This document shows positions 1 through 7,625 of a stretch of 64,000 bases of DNA, piece after piece (position 1 is the first letter of the stretch; the number at the start of each line of letters is the position of its first letter). The translations under genes were made by a program, and so were the position numbers. Under the pieces are notes generated by a model. It made no database searches. It was given only the letters and a program-made list of their open reading frames with translations, and was not told where the DNA came from. The stretch is from Streptomyces sp. NBC_01351 (GTDB lineage: Bacteria; Actinomycetota; Actinomycetes; Streptomycetales; Streptomycetaceae), in NCBI RefSeq assembly GCF_036237315.1, contig NZ_CP108357.1:62001-126000 (forward strand). The letters are read 5' to 3'.

Positions 1-815
1 CCAACCGCATCGGCACCCGCACCCGCTGCCGACGCACCGGAACGCCGTCGGCCACGGCAGAAGACATGGACGAGCGCGGAGCGGGGATCATCACGGCGGC
101 CGGCGCTACCGCAGCTACACGACGGACGGCGGGATGTCCAGGAAGCGTGATTTCCAGTCGACAGGTCTGATAGTCGGGCAAGGTGGGAGCAAACGGGGCC
201 TCGGTCGTTTGCTTCCCGGCGAAACGATGAGGGTGCAACTTTTCAGGGGACACCACATCGGGCACTATGAGGATCGACCACCTATCCATATGGATGCTGA
301 GACCGGCCCGCCACGCGGGCTGAGATCGCTTCTCCTTGGGTATGTGGACCGCCCCCTCCGTGAGGAGCGGGCGGCCGGACGAAGAGCAGCGGCGACCTCC
401 TTCGGTTTGTCGATGTGAATCGGACGGGTGTACTGGCGGCCCTTGGCGGGGCCGGTAGTGCGACGCAGACGCCCCTTGGCGGGGGCCCTGCGGAACTGCA
501 ACTGCAACTGCAGTTGGACCTTGGCTAGAGGCCCTCGTGGCCCTGGCTAGGGGCCTGTCCCGCTGATAAGGCGGGGTTGGGTTATTGCGCAGATGAAGAA
601 ACGGCTCCATGAGCCGAAGCTCAGGACCCGGGTGGTACCGGAAACTGAGCAGGCCGGTCCGGGTGGTAAATCCGGTCGGCAGACGGGCCGCGTAAGCGCC
701 GACAGAGGGTGGCTAGTCCACTCCTAGGCGCGCGGCCGATGGCCGCTAGGTCATCCCATCCCCCTTGAATCGGAGGTTGGCGTCAGCATGCCCACACGTG
801 GCTGCGTGCGTGAGG
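1..815. other. No supported gene
   Basis: I see no reading frame here with convincing codon bias, a ribosome binding site or a recognisable family. Only short repeats are visible, such as a run of CAACTG units near 495-515 and mirrored CTAG-containing GGCTAG/CTAGCC sequence near 523-555. The stretch is probably the eroded end of a neighbouring region. Confidence 0.5.
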
Positions 816-1082
816 TCAGCCCGCATCGGGCACCTCCACCGCTTCTGGGTGCTTCTCGGCCAGTCGACGAAGGAGACGGGCATAAGCATCACGCCAAGGC
901 TGGCGGGGCTCTGTCTGGCCCGACTCCCAGCGCAAGATCGTCAGACGCTTCACCTGGAGCGCATCGGCCAGCTGTTGCTGTGTCAGGCCATCTGCGAGGC
1001 GGAGTTGTCTCCGGACGGGCGGAGCGGGAAGGTCGGGGTCGCGGTCGACCAAGGCATCAACGGCCTTGTTCAGATCCGACAT
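816..1082 (-). CDS. Small XRE-family helix-turn-helix protein
   Basis: An 88-residue protein whose residues about 30-75 form a classical XRE/Cro helix-turn-helix: LTQQQLADALQVKRLTILRW, followed by the ESGQTEPRQPW turn that typifies the family. It should bind DNA as a dimer and act as a local transcription regulator. There is no second domain, so it resembles plasmid- or phage-type regulators and antitoxins. No toxin-like partner lies beside it; the nearest gene (HAD phosphatase, from 1406) is divergent with about 320 bp between. The HTH is seen directly; the target is unknown. Confidence 0.8.
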   Translation of the reverse strand: MSDLNKAVDALVDRDPDLPAPPVRRQLRLADGLTQQQLADALQVKRLTILRWESGQTEPRQPWRDAYARLLRRLAEKHPEAVEVPDAG

Positions 1083-1405
1083 CAGAAACCTCCCCTAGCC
1101 AACACTGATGCTGTGAAAGATACATGAAGGCGGTGATCTTCGGTACCGCAAACGAGCGTGTTCCCGCTTGAGACGCCGACCACCCCCACCCGACTCGACA
1201 CCCTTCGCTGACGATCTCTCTATCCTGACCTGAAAACGGCCAGTTCACCGCCGTAGGGCCCTCAAATCCCAACAGATTTAGGGCAGTAGTTCCAGCGCGC
1301 TTCGACAAGGAATTCGAACCCTCCCGCGTGGTGGGAAAGTGGACCGCAAAGTGTCCCGCCATACGGGATGCCCACCAGCCGCGAGAACGTCAACGGGTAG
1401 GGTCC
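1083..1405. other. Divergent intergenic region
   Basis: About 320 bp between the divergent XRE gene and the HAD gene, expected to hold both promoters. A stretch near 1308-1325 read on the minus strand looks like a tRNA T-arm (GGTTCGAATTCC), but no acceptor stem or anticodon arm can be built around it, so I do not call a tRNA. Confidence 0.4.
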
Positions 1406-2062
1406 ATGCCCGTGCACCGCCTTGCGATCTTCGACCTGGACGACACGCTGATCGACCGGCGGTCGGCGGTCGGCAGTGCCGTCGCCAGCCTCTGCCTTGC
1501 ACGCGACTACGAGCCAGCCGTCGAGCAGTGGCTGCGCGCCGAGCTGGCCGATCGCGCGAACCCCGCGGACTTCGCCCGACTCAGCACGGTCTTCAGGCTG
1601 CAGGAGCCGGCAGAGGAACTCTGGCAGGAGTACGTCGACCTCATGGGCGCCTTCGCCGCATGCCGCCCAACCGTCCTCGAAGGGCTGGCCCAACTTCGCG
1701 CAGCAGCATGGACGATCGGCATCGCCACTAACGGCCCCAGCGATATCCAGCGTGCCAAGCTCGCCGCGACCGGAATCACCGAGCTGGTCGAGGGCATCGC
1801 GGTCTCCGGCGACATCGACGCCCGGAAACCTGATAGGCGACTCTTTGACCTCGCGGCTACCCGCTGCGGCCGACGACTCTCCGACGGCGGCTGGATGATC
1901 GGCGACAATCCAGCCGGTGACATCGAGGGCGGGCGCCGAGCGGGCCTGCGCACTATCTGGATCCGCGGCCGAAGCTGGCCCGACCCGCTCGCAGAGCCGC
2001 ACCACGCCGTCGACGACGTCACCGACGCCATCGCCATCCTTCTCAACGAACTCCCGGAGTAG
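1406..2062 (+). CDS. HAD-superfamily hydrolase (phosphatase)
   Basis: A 218-residue HAD hydrolase. The N-terminal motif I, FDLDDTLIDRR, holds the nucleophilic Asp and the acid/base Asp. ATNGPS near residue 105 is motif II, DARKPDRRLFD near 140 supplies the motif III Lys, and IGDNPAGDIEGGRRAG near 165 is motif IV. This is the layout of small-molecule phosphatases such as phosphoglycolate or nucleotide phosphatases with an alpha-helical cap. I chose the ATG at 1406 because the FDLDDT motif starts six residues later. The next gene begins 4 bp after its stop, so the two are probably co-transcribed. The substrate cannot be read from sequence. Confidence 0.88.
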   Translation: MPVHRLAIFDLDDTLIDRRSAVGSAVASLCLARDYEPAVEQWLRAELADRANPADFARLSTVFRLQEPAEELWQEYVDLMGAFAACRPTVLEGLAQLRAAAWTIGIATNGPSDIQRAKLAATGITELVEGIAVSGDIDARKPDRRLFDLAATRCGRRLSDGGWMIGDNPAGDIEGGRRAGLRTIWIRGRSWPDPLAEPHHAVDDVTDAIAILLNELPE

Positions 2063-2066
2063 CCCT

Positions 2067-2906
2067 ATGGACCAGCCCACCGTCGGCGTCCTCCACCCCG
2101 GCAGCATGGGCGCCGCCGTCGCGGCGTGCGCCGCGGCCAACGCGATGTCCGTCCTCTGGTGCGCCGAAGGGCGCAGCCCGGCGAGTGCAGGACGAGCAGA
2201 ACGGCTCGGCCTGGAAGCGGTGCCGACGCTGCAGGAACTGCTGGATCGTTCGGACGTGGTGATCAGCCTCTGCCCGCCAGCCGCAGCCGAGGACCTGGCC
2301 CGCGACGTTGCTGCCCACGGCTTCACCGGCCTGTACCTGGAGGCCAACGCCATCAACGCCGACCGCGCAGTACGGATCGCGGATCTCCTCGGGCCGAAGG
2401 TGGCCGTGGTCGACGGCGGCGTCGTCGGTTCCCCGCCGGTGAACGGCAAGACGCCGACCCTGTACCTGTCCGGCGCGGCTTCTGCGACCGCTCGCGTGGA
2501 GGCGCTCTTCGCTGGCACCGCGGTGCGGACGAAGGTGCTGGGCACCGAGGTCGGCCAGGCGTCCGCGCTGAAGCTGGCGTACGCCAGCTTCCAGAAGGCC
2601 TCGCGCGTGCTGGTGGCCCTGGCGATCGGGTTGGCCCGCGAACACGGCGTCGACCAAGAGCTCATCGACATCGCCTCCCGCCGCACCGACTCGTACCTCT
2701 CCGAGCCCGAATACATTGCGAAGACAGCGGCACGTGCATGGAGGTGGGGGCCCGAGCTGGAGGAAGCCGCCGACATGCTCGAGGCCGCCGGCCTTCCCCC
2801 CGAGATGTTGCACGCGGCCGCGTCCACGCTGGCCCGGTGGGACGACGTCAAGGACGACGGCAAGCTCACGCTCACCGACGCGCTCGATCGGCTCGCCCGG
2901 CCGTAG
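2067..2906 (+). CDS. NAD(P)-dependent 6-phosphogluconate-dehydrogenase-like oxidoreductase
   Basis: A 279-residue protein with an N-terminal Rossmann fold: VGVLHPGSMGAAVAA is the dinucleotide-binding loop, with PG.MG in place of the usual G.G..G. It has the 6PGDH/beta-hydroxyacid dehydrogenase layout, including VVISLCPP near residue 67 and the loop VDGGVVGSPP. The helical C-terminal half (from about 165, ASALKLAYASFQKAS, with the catalytic-type Lys) matches the DUF1932-type C-terminal domain. It starts 4 bp after the HAD gene, pointing to a two-gene operon of a phosphatase and a dehydrogenase. The substrate is unknown; a role with modified sugars or nucleotides is only inference. Confidence 0.85.
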   Translation: MDQPTVGVLHPGSMGAAVAACAAANAMSVLWCAEGRSPASAGRAERLGLEAVPTLQELLDRSDVVISLCPPAAAEDLARDVAAHGFTGLYLEANAINADRAVRIADLLGPKVAVVDGGVVGSPPVNGKTPTLYLSGAASATARVEALFAGTAVRTKVLGTEVGQASALKLAYASFQKASRVLVALAIGLAREHGVDQELIDIASRRTDSYLSEPEYIAKTAARAWRWGPELEEAADMLEAAGLPPEMLHAAASTLARWDDVKDDGKLTLTDALDRLARP

Positions 2907-2913
2907 CCCGCGC

Positions 2914-3483
2914 TCATGCCGTCGCCGCTCCCGCTCGCTGGTCCAGAAGCTCGTCGATGGCCCGCGCCGACTCCTCTGGCGACGACGTCATCGTGTCCAC
3001 TGTCAGGTCCCAGACCGTTTCCGGGTGCACGTCCAAGTCCTTGCGGGTCGCTTCCCACGCCGCGATGCGCGCCGTGGTGTCGCTGTCGCCCCGGCCCGCA
3101 GACCGCTGCGCAGTAACCTCGCGCGGGCACCACAGAAGCACCGTGGCCCAGTCGGCGGGGTAGCGGTCGACCAGGGCTTGGATGCCGTCGACTTGCCCGA
3201 GATGCACCACCGGGACCCCGGCCGCGAACGCCTCATCCAGCCCCGGCCGGTCGATCACGTACGTGTTGCCGTACCGCGAGTTCGCGTAGACGACATCGCC
3301 CGCGGCCTCCAGCTCGCGCAGCTGATCCACCGTGCCCATCCGGTAGCCCGTGGCCTTGCCCGAGCCAACCTTGAGCCGCTCGAACTGCCGGTACCGCAGG
3401 TTCAGCTCGGCGAGCGCCGCCGTCACGGTGTCCTTGCCCGCAGCCGGCGGGCCGTACAAAATCACGCCCTGCTTCCGGCTCAT
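2914..3483 (-). CDS. P-loop nucleotide kinase (guanylate-kinase-like)
   Basis: A 189-residue P-loop kinase. ILYGPPAAGKDTVTAAL near residue 8 is the Walker A loop; the YRMGTVDQL and DVVYANSRYGNTYVID segments resemble the GMP-binding lobe of guanylate-kinase-like proteins. It should phosphorylate a nucleotide or related small molecule in the cytoplasm. Its ATG overlaps the TGA of the upstream kinase gene by 4 bp, so the pair is translationally coupled. The start at 3483 is set by that overlap and by the position of the P-loop. It converges tail-to-tail with the dehydrogenase gene, 7 bp away. Confidence 0.75.
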   Translation of the reverse strand: MSRKQGVILYGPPAAGKDTVTAALAELNLRYRQFERLKVGSGKATGYRMGTVDQLRELEAAGDVVYANSRYGNTYVIDRPGLDEAFAAGVPVVHLGQVDGIQALVDRYPADWATVLLWCPREVTAQRSAGRGDSDTTARIAAWEATRKDLDVHPETVWDLTVDTMTSSPEESARAIDELLDQRAGAATA

Positions 3484-4517
3484 GAGTACATCGCCCCCAT
3501 TGCCTGCCGGGCCTGGTCGGCGAGTGTTACCGCGGTCCCCAGCCGGTTGTCGACGACCAGGTGCGACACAGCCGGGCGCACCTCCAAGTCGATGGTGGCC
3601 AAGTACTCGTCCCACCGCTGCAACTTCCAGGCGTCCCGGGCGGCCGAGCGGAAGCCGATGTACTCGCGCATCGACTCCTCGTCGCAGCGCACCCACACCG
3701 GAAAGACGTCGACGCCCATGGAGCCGGCGCGGTTGGTCAGCCGCTGCATCCAGGCCGGATCCGTCATCTCCGCGATGAACGGCGCGGAGAGCACCGTGCT
3801 GATCCCGCACCGAATGTTCGCCATGGCGGACTGCATAAGACAGTCGTACTCCACCGGCCGGACCTGGGTTTTGTAGAGGTCGGTGTGGCGATCATTCGGG
3901 TCCCCACCCAACGCCATCAGCAGCTTTTCCACCAGCGGACGGGTCAGCGGGTCCTTGTCGAGCAGCGGCCAGCCGGTGAGCTGAACGAAGAAGCGCGCCA
4001 ACTCGGTCTTGCCAGAGCCGGCGTAACCGCCGACCAGGATCAGGACAGGGCGGTGCGGATCGCCGCCGGTGTGACGGCGCTTCCACGCGTCGATGATGCG
4101 CTGCTGCAGATTGAAGTGATCGGCCTCGTCGCTGCCCGGCGCGATCCGATGAATCGCTCGCTCAACAGCCAGGACGTGCGAACCGTTAAGGCGGTCGTCC
4201 ATCGGCGTGAGCTTGAAGGACGTCTCCTCACCAGGCAGGGCAGTCCTGAAGCCGAGGTCGGGCTCAGTGGCTCGATAGAGGAGGCAATAGGCGCGCCGGT
4301 AGTGCGGTCCCGGGTAGACCTCGCCTTGCTCGTGCTGCCATAAGGTCTGAGGATTCGCGGCGGGGATCCCCTTCAGCTTGGCCTGCTCAGCGACTTCACG
4401 AAGCCGTTCGCCGGCTTTCTCCAGGGTGAGCCCGTGAGCCTCCCGCTGCTCACGCAGCCGGTCCGGTCGCCATCCTGCTCGCTGCTTCCCCACCCTCTGC
4501 CCCTCCGTCATCGTCAT
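3480..4517 (-). CDS. HTH-fused P-loop kinase / AAA_33-like ATPase
   Basis: A 345-residue two-domain protein. Residues about 15-85 form an XRE-like helix-turn-helix (LREQREAHGLTLEKAGERL, then a second helix containing NPQTLWQHEQG). From about 155 there is a P-loop kinase domain: LILVGGYAGSGKTELARFF is the Walker A, LDKDPLTRPLVEKLL is the substrate lid segment, and VFPVWVRCDEESMREYIGFR is a lid with conserved Arg residues. The kinase lobe resembles zeta-toxin or AAA_33 proteins. The fusion suggests a self-regulated kinase that binds its own promoter. Its stop overlaps the start of the following kinase gene. Confidence 0.75.
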   Translation of the reverse strand: MTMTEGQRVGKQRAGWRPDRLREQREAHGLTLEKAGERLREVAEQAKLKGIPAANPQTLWQHEQGEVYPGPHYRRAYCLLYRATEPDLGFRTALPGEETSFKLTPMDDRLNGSHVLAVERAIHRIAPGSDEADHFNLQQRIIDAWKRRHTGGDPHRPVLILVGGYAGSGKTELARFFVQLTGWPLLDKDPLTRPLVEKLLMALGGDPNDRHTDLYKTQVRPVEYDCLMQSAMANIRCGISTVLSAPFIAEMTDPAWMQRLTNRAGSMGVDVFPVWVRCDEESMREYIGFRSAARDAWKLQRWDEYLATIDLEVRPAVSHLVVDNRLGTAVTLADQARQAMGAMYS

Positions 4518-4697
4518 GCCCGCGAGCCTAGGGCGCGGGCCCCAAATCCCGTGCGTACGTGGATGTTGAAAACCCGTGAATGAAAGTGCGTACGGGCTTC
4601 TACAAGCCGCTGTGATGTTCCATCTCTGCCGTCAGGAGTGTGATGGGTCACACAAGGCGACCTTGGGGGAACGGTGGCAAGCGCAGCGCTAGGGACA

Positions 4698-5036
4698 TCA
4701 GTCGGACTTCTGCTCCAGTCTTTCCAGACGGGCAGTCAGTTCATCTACCCGCTCTTCGAGACGACGGATGGCGTCAGCCGTCGAGTCTGCCTTTGCGCTG
4801 GCCTGCTCGCTGACGAAGCTGCCGCGGCCCTGGTGGGAGTAGACGAGACCCAAAGCGCGCAGTTCCGTGAGAGCGCGCTGCACCGTGCCAGCCGCGACTT
4901 GGTACTCCTCGGCCAGGGCCTTGATGCCGGGAATCTTTGCACCAGCCGGGAGCCGGCCGGTCGCGATCTGGTCGCGGACGTCTTGAACGATGCGCTGGTA
5001 GGGCTGCATGGCCTCGGCGTTGGTCATGACCGTCAT
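4698..5036 (-). CDS. GntR-family regulator (KorSA-like)
   Basis: A 112-residue protein that is almost only a GntR winged helix. PYQRIVQDVRDQIATGRLPA, then GIKALAEEYQVAAGTVQRAL and RALGLVYSHQGRGSFVS, are the helix-turn-helix and wing. A short coiled coil (RRLEERVDELTARLERLEQK) ends the protein in place of a ligand domain. Compact GntR repressors of this type (KorSA of pSAM2, KorA-like proteins) silence transfer genes on Streptomyces conjugative elements. Its position, divergent from and immediately upstream of the transfer cluster, fits that job. It probably represses both itself and the plus-strand operon. Confidence 0.88.
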   Translation of the reverse strand: MTVMTNAEAMQPYQRIVQDVRDQIATGRLPAGAKIPGIKALAEEYQVAAGTVQRALTELRALGLVYSHQGRGSFVSEQASAKADSTADAIRRLEERVDELTARLERLEQKSD

Positions 5037-5153
5037 CGTAGATCCACCTCACCGAGTTAGTCGGGTTCGTCAGCTAACCCCTTGACACCCATCGACAGTA
5101 TCAGCAAAGCTAGCACTATCGACAGGCCGGACCGGCCTGAAAGGGGCGTAACC
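5037..5153. promoter_or_regulatory. Divergent promoter/operator of the transfer region
   Basis: The 117 bp between the GntR gene and the first plus-strand gene. TTGACA at 5082-5087 is a good -35 box for the plus strand. The octamer ATCGACAG occurs twice as a direct repeat (5091-5098 and 5118-5125, 27 bp apart), bracketing the likely -10 and start region, as expected for a repressor operator. An AGGGGCG Shine-Dalgarno-like run lies before the ATG at 5154. Operator assignment is inference. Confidence 0.55.
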
Positions 5154-5507
5154 ATGTCATTTACGGATGAGTGCTTCGATCTCGAAACCCAGCGTCTTCT
5201 CGAGGCCGTGGCTGTCGACATCCCGGAGTTCGGCGACATCGATCTCGACGTCGCGTTCGGCACGCCGCTGGAGATGTACGAGGCCGGACCCCTCCCCCAC
5301 GAGCGGCTGGACGGCCTGGACTTCACCGCCGCCCTCGCCGCGATCGAGGCCCGCGAGAACCGAATGCTCGCCGCCCGCGACATCGCCGCCGACCCGGCCG
5401 TCACCACCCTGGTGCGCGAACGCCTGGTCGACGTGCTCCTCCCCTACGCCGCGCAGCTGCGCATCACGCGGCCGGCCCCCGCAGCGCGCTTACCGCTCGC
5501 GGCCTAG
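5154..5507 (+). CDS. Hypothetical protein, first gene of transfer operon
   Basis: A 117-residue, acidic, mostly helical protein with no family I recognise and no cysteine cluster, signal peptide or membrane segment. The ATG at 5154 follows a GA-rich ribosome site. As the first gene downstream of the GntR-controlled promoter it may be regulatory or an anti-repressor, like Pra in pSAM2, but nothing in the sequence proves this. Confidence 0.65.
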   Translation: MSFTDECFDLETQRLLEAVAVDIPEFGDIDLDVAFGTPLEMYEAGPLPHERLDGLDFTAALAAIEARENRMLAARDIAADPAVTTLVRERLVDVLLPYAAQLRITRPAPAARLPLAA

Positions 5508-5784
5508 CTGCAGCCGGGTCCTCACGGACCCGGCTCCTTCACCCGGAACCGCCGACGGCGGCGCCGGATGTGGGAGCCGGAGCCTCGACTCCCCAACTTC
5601 ATAGCCGGCTCGCGCACCCCGGGTGACGGTCTTCGGACCAGAGGTCCCTGGCCGAGTACGGCAGCACCACCTGATGCAGCGGTTGCGCTGCCCGAACAGC
5701 CACGGATCCCGCCCCGGCAGTGGTCCGGGCTGCCCGGAGAACGCAACCGATCCCGTGAACTTCCCCGCGATCAGGGAGACAACG

Positions 5785-6276
5785 ATGCGTCCCAGCAGCC
5801 GCCCCGCCCTCCTGCTCAGCAAGATCCCGCCGCACCACATCAACCTCGCCGACGGTGAAAGCCGCACCGCCGTCTGCCCGGACTGCGAGACCTGGCACCC
5901 GATCCAGCGCCGCATGATCAAGACCCACCACCTGGAGCGGACCGGCCGTGGCGTCGGCGGTGAGGCGCCGCGCTGTCCCGGCAGCGCCCGCCGCATCGAG
6001 TTCGACATCACCATCGAGCAGTGGGGCGAGGCCCTCTCCGCGGCCGAGGCCACGGCTGCCGCCCGTCGCTCGAAGCGCATGATCCGCAAGGCGCAGCCGC
6101 AGCCTCTGCCAGCGGTCTCGCAGATGAGCGCCGCCACCGCTGCCGCGCAGCGGGAGCTCGCCGACCACGTCATCGACTGCCCGAAGTGCGCGAAGAGCCA
6201 GCGCTGCACGCCGGGGGCGGAGTTGCAGGCCCGCAGTCGACTGCGTCCTACCCACCGAGGGGCGCGCCTCGCGTAG
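5785..6276 (+). CDS. Cys-rich (zinc-binding-like) hypothetical protein
   Basis: A 163-residue protein with two Cys pairs: CPDCETWH near residue 35 and DCPKCAKSQRC near residue 135. They look like separate zinc knuckles at either end of an Arg/Ala-rich helical middle. The ATG at 5785 is preceded by an AGGGAG ribosome site. It probably binds nucleic acid or protein, but no family is recognised. Similar small zinc-ribbon proteins are common in Streptomyces transfer regions. Confidence 0.7.
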   Translation: MRPSSRPALLLSKIPPHHINLADGESRTAVCPDCETWHPIQRRMIKTHHLERTGRGVGGEAPRCPGSARRIEFDITIEQWGEALSAAEATAAARRSKRMIRKAQPQPLPAVSQMSAATAAAQRELADHVIDCPKCAKSQRCTPGAELQARSRLRPTHRGARLA

Positions 6277-6296
6277 CGGACCGACCTGACGAACTA

Positions 6297-6336
6297 CCAC
6301 GGCCGCCGCCACCCGCTTGGGTGGCGGCGGCCGTGG
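6297..6336. terminator. Perfect 18-bp hairpin
   Basis: An inverted repeat with two perfect 18-bp GC-rich arms (6297-6314 and 6319-6336) and a 4-nt loop, lying 20 bp after the preceding stop codon. There is no U-tract, which is usual for Streptomyces terminators. Confidence 0.75.
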
Positions 6337-6361
6337 CTGCTCGTACGACAGCCAACACGAC

Positions 6362-6393
6362 GACAGCCCCAGGGGGCCATCCCTGGGGCTGTC
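6362..6393 (+). promoter_or_regulatory. Leader hairpin 1 (attenuator-like)
   Basis: Perfect 13-bp arms (6362-6374 and 6381-6393) around a 6-nt loop, followed 24 bp later by a start codon with a TCTGGAGG ribosome site. A near copy of hairpin plus spacer precedes the WhiB-like gene at 6947-7006. The duplication suggests a regulatory leader rather than a simple terminator. Confidence 0.6.
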
Positions 6394-6417
6394 TGACGGA
6401 CCTATCTGGAGGCCCGG

Positions 6418-6504
6418 ATGTACGACAACAGCATCGCACGCACCAACGGAGACTCCGACACCGACATGGACGAGGCCCTGCGCCGAGTCCGCGAGGGGCG
6501 GTGA
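6418..6504 (+). CDS. Very small protein, 28 aa
   Basis: A 28-residue open frame (begins MYDNSIARTNG, ends RRVREGR) directly after a strong GGAGG site. Its TGA overlaps the GTG of the next gene (GTGA). The acidic-then-basic composition gives no functional hint. It may be a real small protein or a leader that couples translation into the WhiB-like fragment. Confidence 0.5.
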   Translation: MYDNSIARTNGDSDTDMDEALRRVREGR

Positions 6505-6650
6505 CCGGCATGGACTGGCGCCGCAACGCGATCTGCCGCGAGGAGGCGGACCCCGAGCTGGTCCTCCTCCTCATGGCCGACGACCGGGACGAGCTGAGCA
6601 GGAAGCTCGCCGAGATCAACCGACGCTCGTCACAAGGCAGCGGCCGATGA
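6501..6650 (+). CDS. Truncated WhiB-like protein, 49 aa
   Basis: A 49-residue protein starting VTGMDWRRNAICREEADPEL, which is the N-terminal signature of WhiB/Wbl proteins (W-R..A-C....DPEL). The other three iron-sulfur cysteines and the G-W-G-G turn are missing, so no Fe-S cluster of the usual type can form. GTG at 6501 or ATG at 6510 could start it. It overlaps both neighbours by 4 bp. It probably arose by partial duplication of the complete WhiB-like gene at 7007, together with its hairpin leader. Confidence 0.6.
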   Translation: MTGMDWRRNAICREEADPELVLLLMADDRDELSRKLAEINRRSSQGSGR

Positions 6651-6838
6651 CCGAGCCCAACAACCACCCGCTGTACGTCCGCTACATGGAAGCCTTTAGC
6701 GCCTCCACGAAGCACACCGGCACCTGCACGGCCTGCCAGAACAGCCAGGACTGCGCGACCGGGGAGCCGATTCACACGGCCTTCGCCAAGGCCCAGGACG
6801 CCTACCAGGCCCGGCAGTCCGCGAAGCGCCGCAGCTGA
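6647..6838 (+). CDS. Small Cys-containing hypothetical protein
   Basis: A 63-residue protein with a CTACQNSQDCATG segment (three Cys) in the middle of a charged helical chain. The spacing resembles the small cysteine-containing companions of Wbl proteins in Streptomyces plasmids. Its ATG overlaps the preceding stop (ATGA), so it is part of the same mini-operon. Function unknown. Confidence 0.65.
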   Translation: MTEPNNHPLYVRYMEAFSASTKHTGTCTACQNSQDCATGEPIHTAFAKAQDAYQARQSAKRRS

Positions 6839-6946
6839 CCCTCCGGCATTGCCCGTCGTCCCCGCGCCTACTAGGGCGGGGCCGGCGGAGAGCGCCGGGA
6901 GCTCGTGCTCCTTGTCCCGCGCTGGCCGTCCGGCCGCAGAAACAGA

Positions 6947-6976
6947 ACAGCCCCGGGGATGCCGCCCCGGGGCTGT
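6947..6976 (+). promoter_or_regulatory. Leader hairpin 2 (attenuator-like)
   Basis: Perfect 12-bp arms (6947-6958 and 6965-6976) with a 6-nt loop, then 30 bp with CTCTGGAGG before the ATG of the WhiB-like gene. Sequence and layout mirror the hairpin at 6362-6393. Confidence 0.6.
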
Positions 6977-7006
6977 CTCGTACGCACGGACCCTCTGGAG
7001 GCCCTC

Positions 7007-7312
7007 ATGCGCACCATCGTACGCACCCACTCCATCCCGGCCGCCGACCCGATCGCGGCCCTCAAGCGGCCCCGGCCGGCCTGCGCCGAGACGGACCCCG
7101 AGCTGCACTTCCCCAACGGCAACACCGGCCCGGCGCTGCTCCAGATCGAGGAGGCCAAGGCCGTCTGCCGCAGTTGCCCGCTGATGGAGAGCTGCCTCCA
7201 GGGTGCGCTGGACCGCAACGAGCACTACGGCGTCTGGGGTGGCCTCTCCGAGGACGAGCGCCGCGCCCTCAAGCGCCGCGCCGCCCGCAACCGGTCGCGC
7301 GCGGCCGCCTGA
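7007..7312 (+). CDS. WhiB-family iron-sulfur regulator
   Basis: A 101-residue Wbl protein with the full signature: one Cys near residue 26 before ETDPELHFP, then CRSCPLMESC (C-x2-C-x5-C) near 53-62, the turn YGVWGGL, and a basic C-terminus (KRRAARNRSR) that would contact DNA. Wbl proteins bind a redox- or NO-sensitive 4Fe-4S cluster and modulate sigma factor activity. Plasmid-borne copies next to transfer genes are common. The start is fixed by CTCTGGAGG 7 bp upstream. Confidence 0.92.
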   Translation: MRTIVRTHSIPAADPIAALKRPRPACAETDPELHFPNGNTGPALLQIEEAKAVCRSCPLMESCLQGALDRNEHYGVWGGLSEDERRALKRRAARNRSRAAA

Positions 7313-7625
7313 TCCGCCCGCACCGACCGCTGAACCCTGGCGGCCGGGGCGGGCGGTGAAGGGGAGCCGGACAGCCCGGAGCTGCTTTCGAGCCCGCCTG
7401 GCGGGAGCCGTCCACGGTTTCGAGCCCGCCCCGCACCACTCTGCAGACCGGCATCCCGCCTCCCGGGCCGCTGGCCTTTTCGTGTGCCGGGAGCGGGTAG
7501 AGCCGGTGTTCGCTTCGCAAGCAACAGCCCACACCGGCCCCTGTTTCGAGAACGCGCTTACTGCGTTTCGGGAGCACCGGCCGCCGTTTCGACCCCGCCC
7601 TGAACGACCCCTCTCGGAGGCCCCC
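7313..7625. other. Leader region of spdB2-like gene with TTTCG repeats
   Basis: About 310 bp without a convincing gene. TTTCGAGCCCGCC occurs twice (7386-7398 and 7418-7430), and shorter TTTCG-centred copies follow near 7543, 7566 and 7587, then 7673 and 7691 inside the next gene. Possible protein-binding or clt-like repeats. An imperfect hairpin lies around 7340-7370. Confidence 0.4.

Noticed and set aside
1280..1345. tRNA-like T-arm on the minus strand
   Set aside because: GGTTCGAATTCC resembles a T-loop, but no acceptor stem, D-arm or anticodon arm can be folded around it.
1262..3133. Long minus-strand frame opposite the HAD and dehydrogenase genes
   Set aside because: It is the mirror of strongly coding plus-strand genes; high GC creates such long open frames. 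Composition is Ser/Arg/Ala-rich with no domain.
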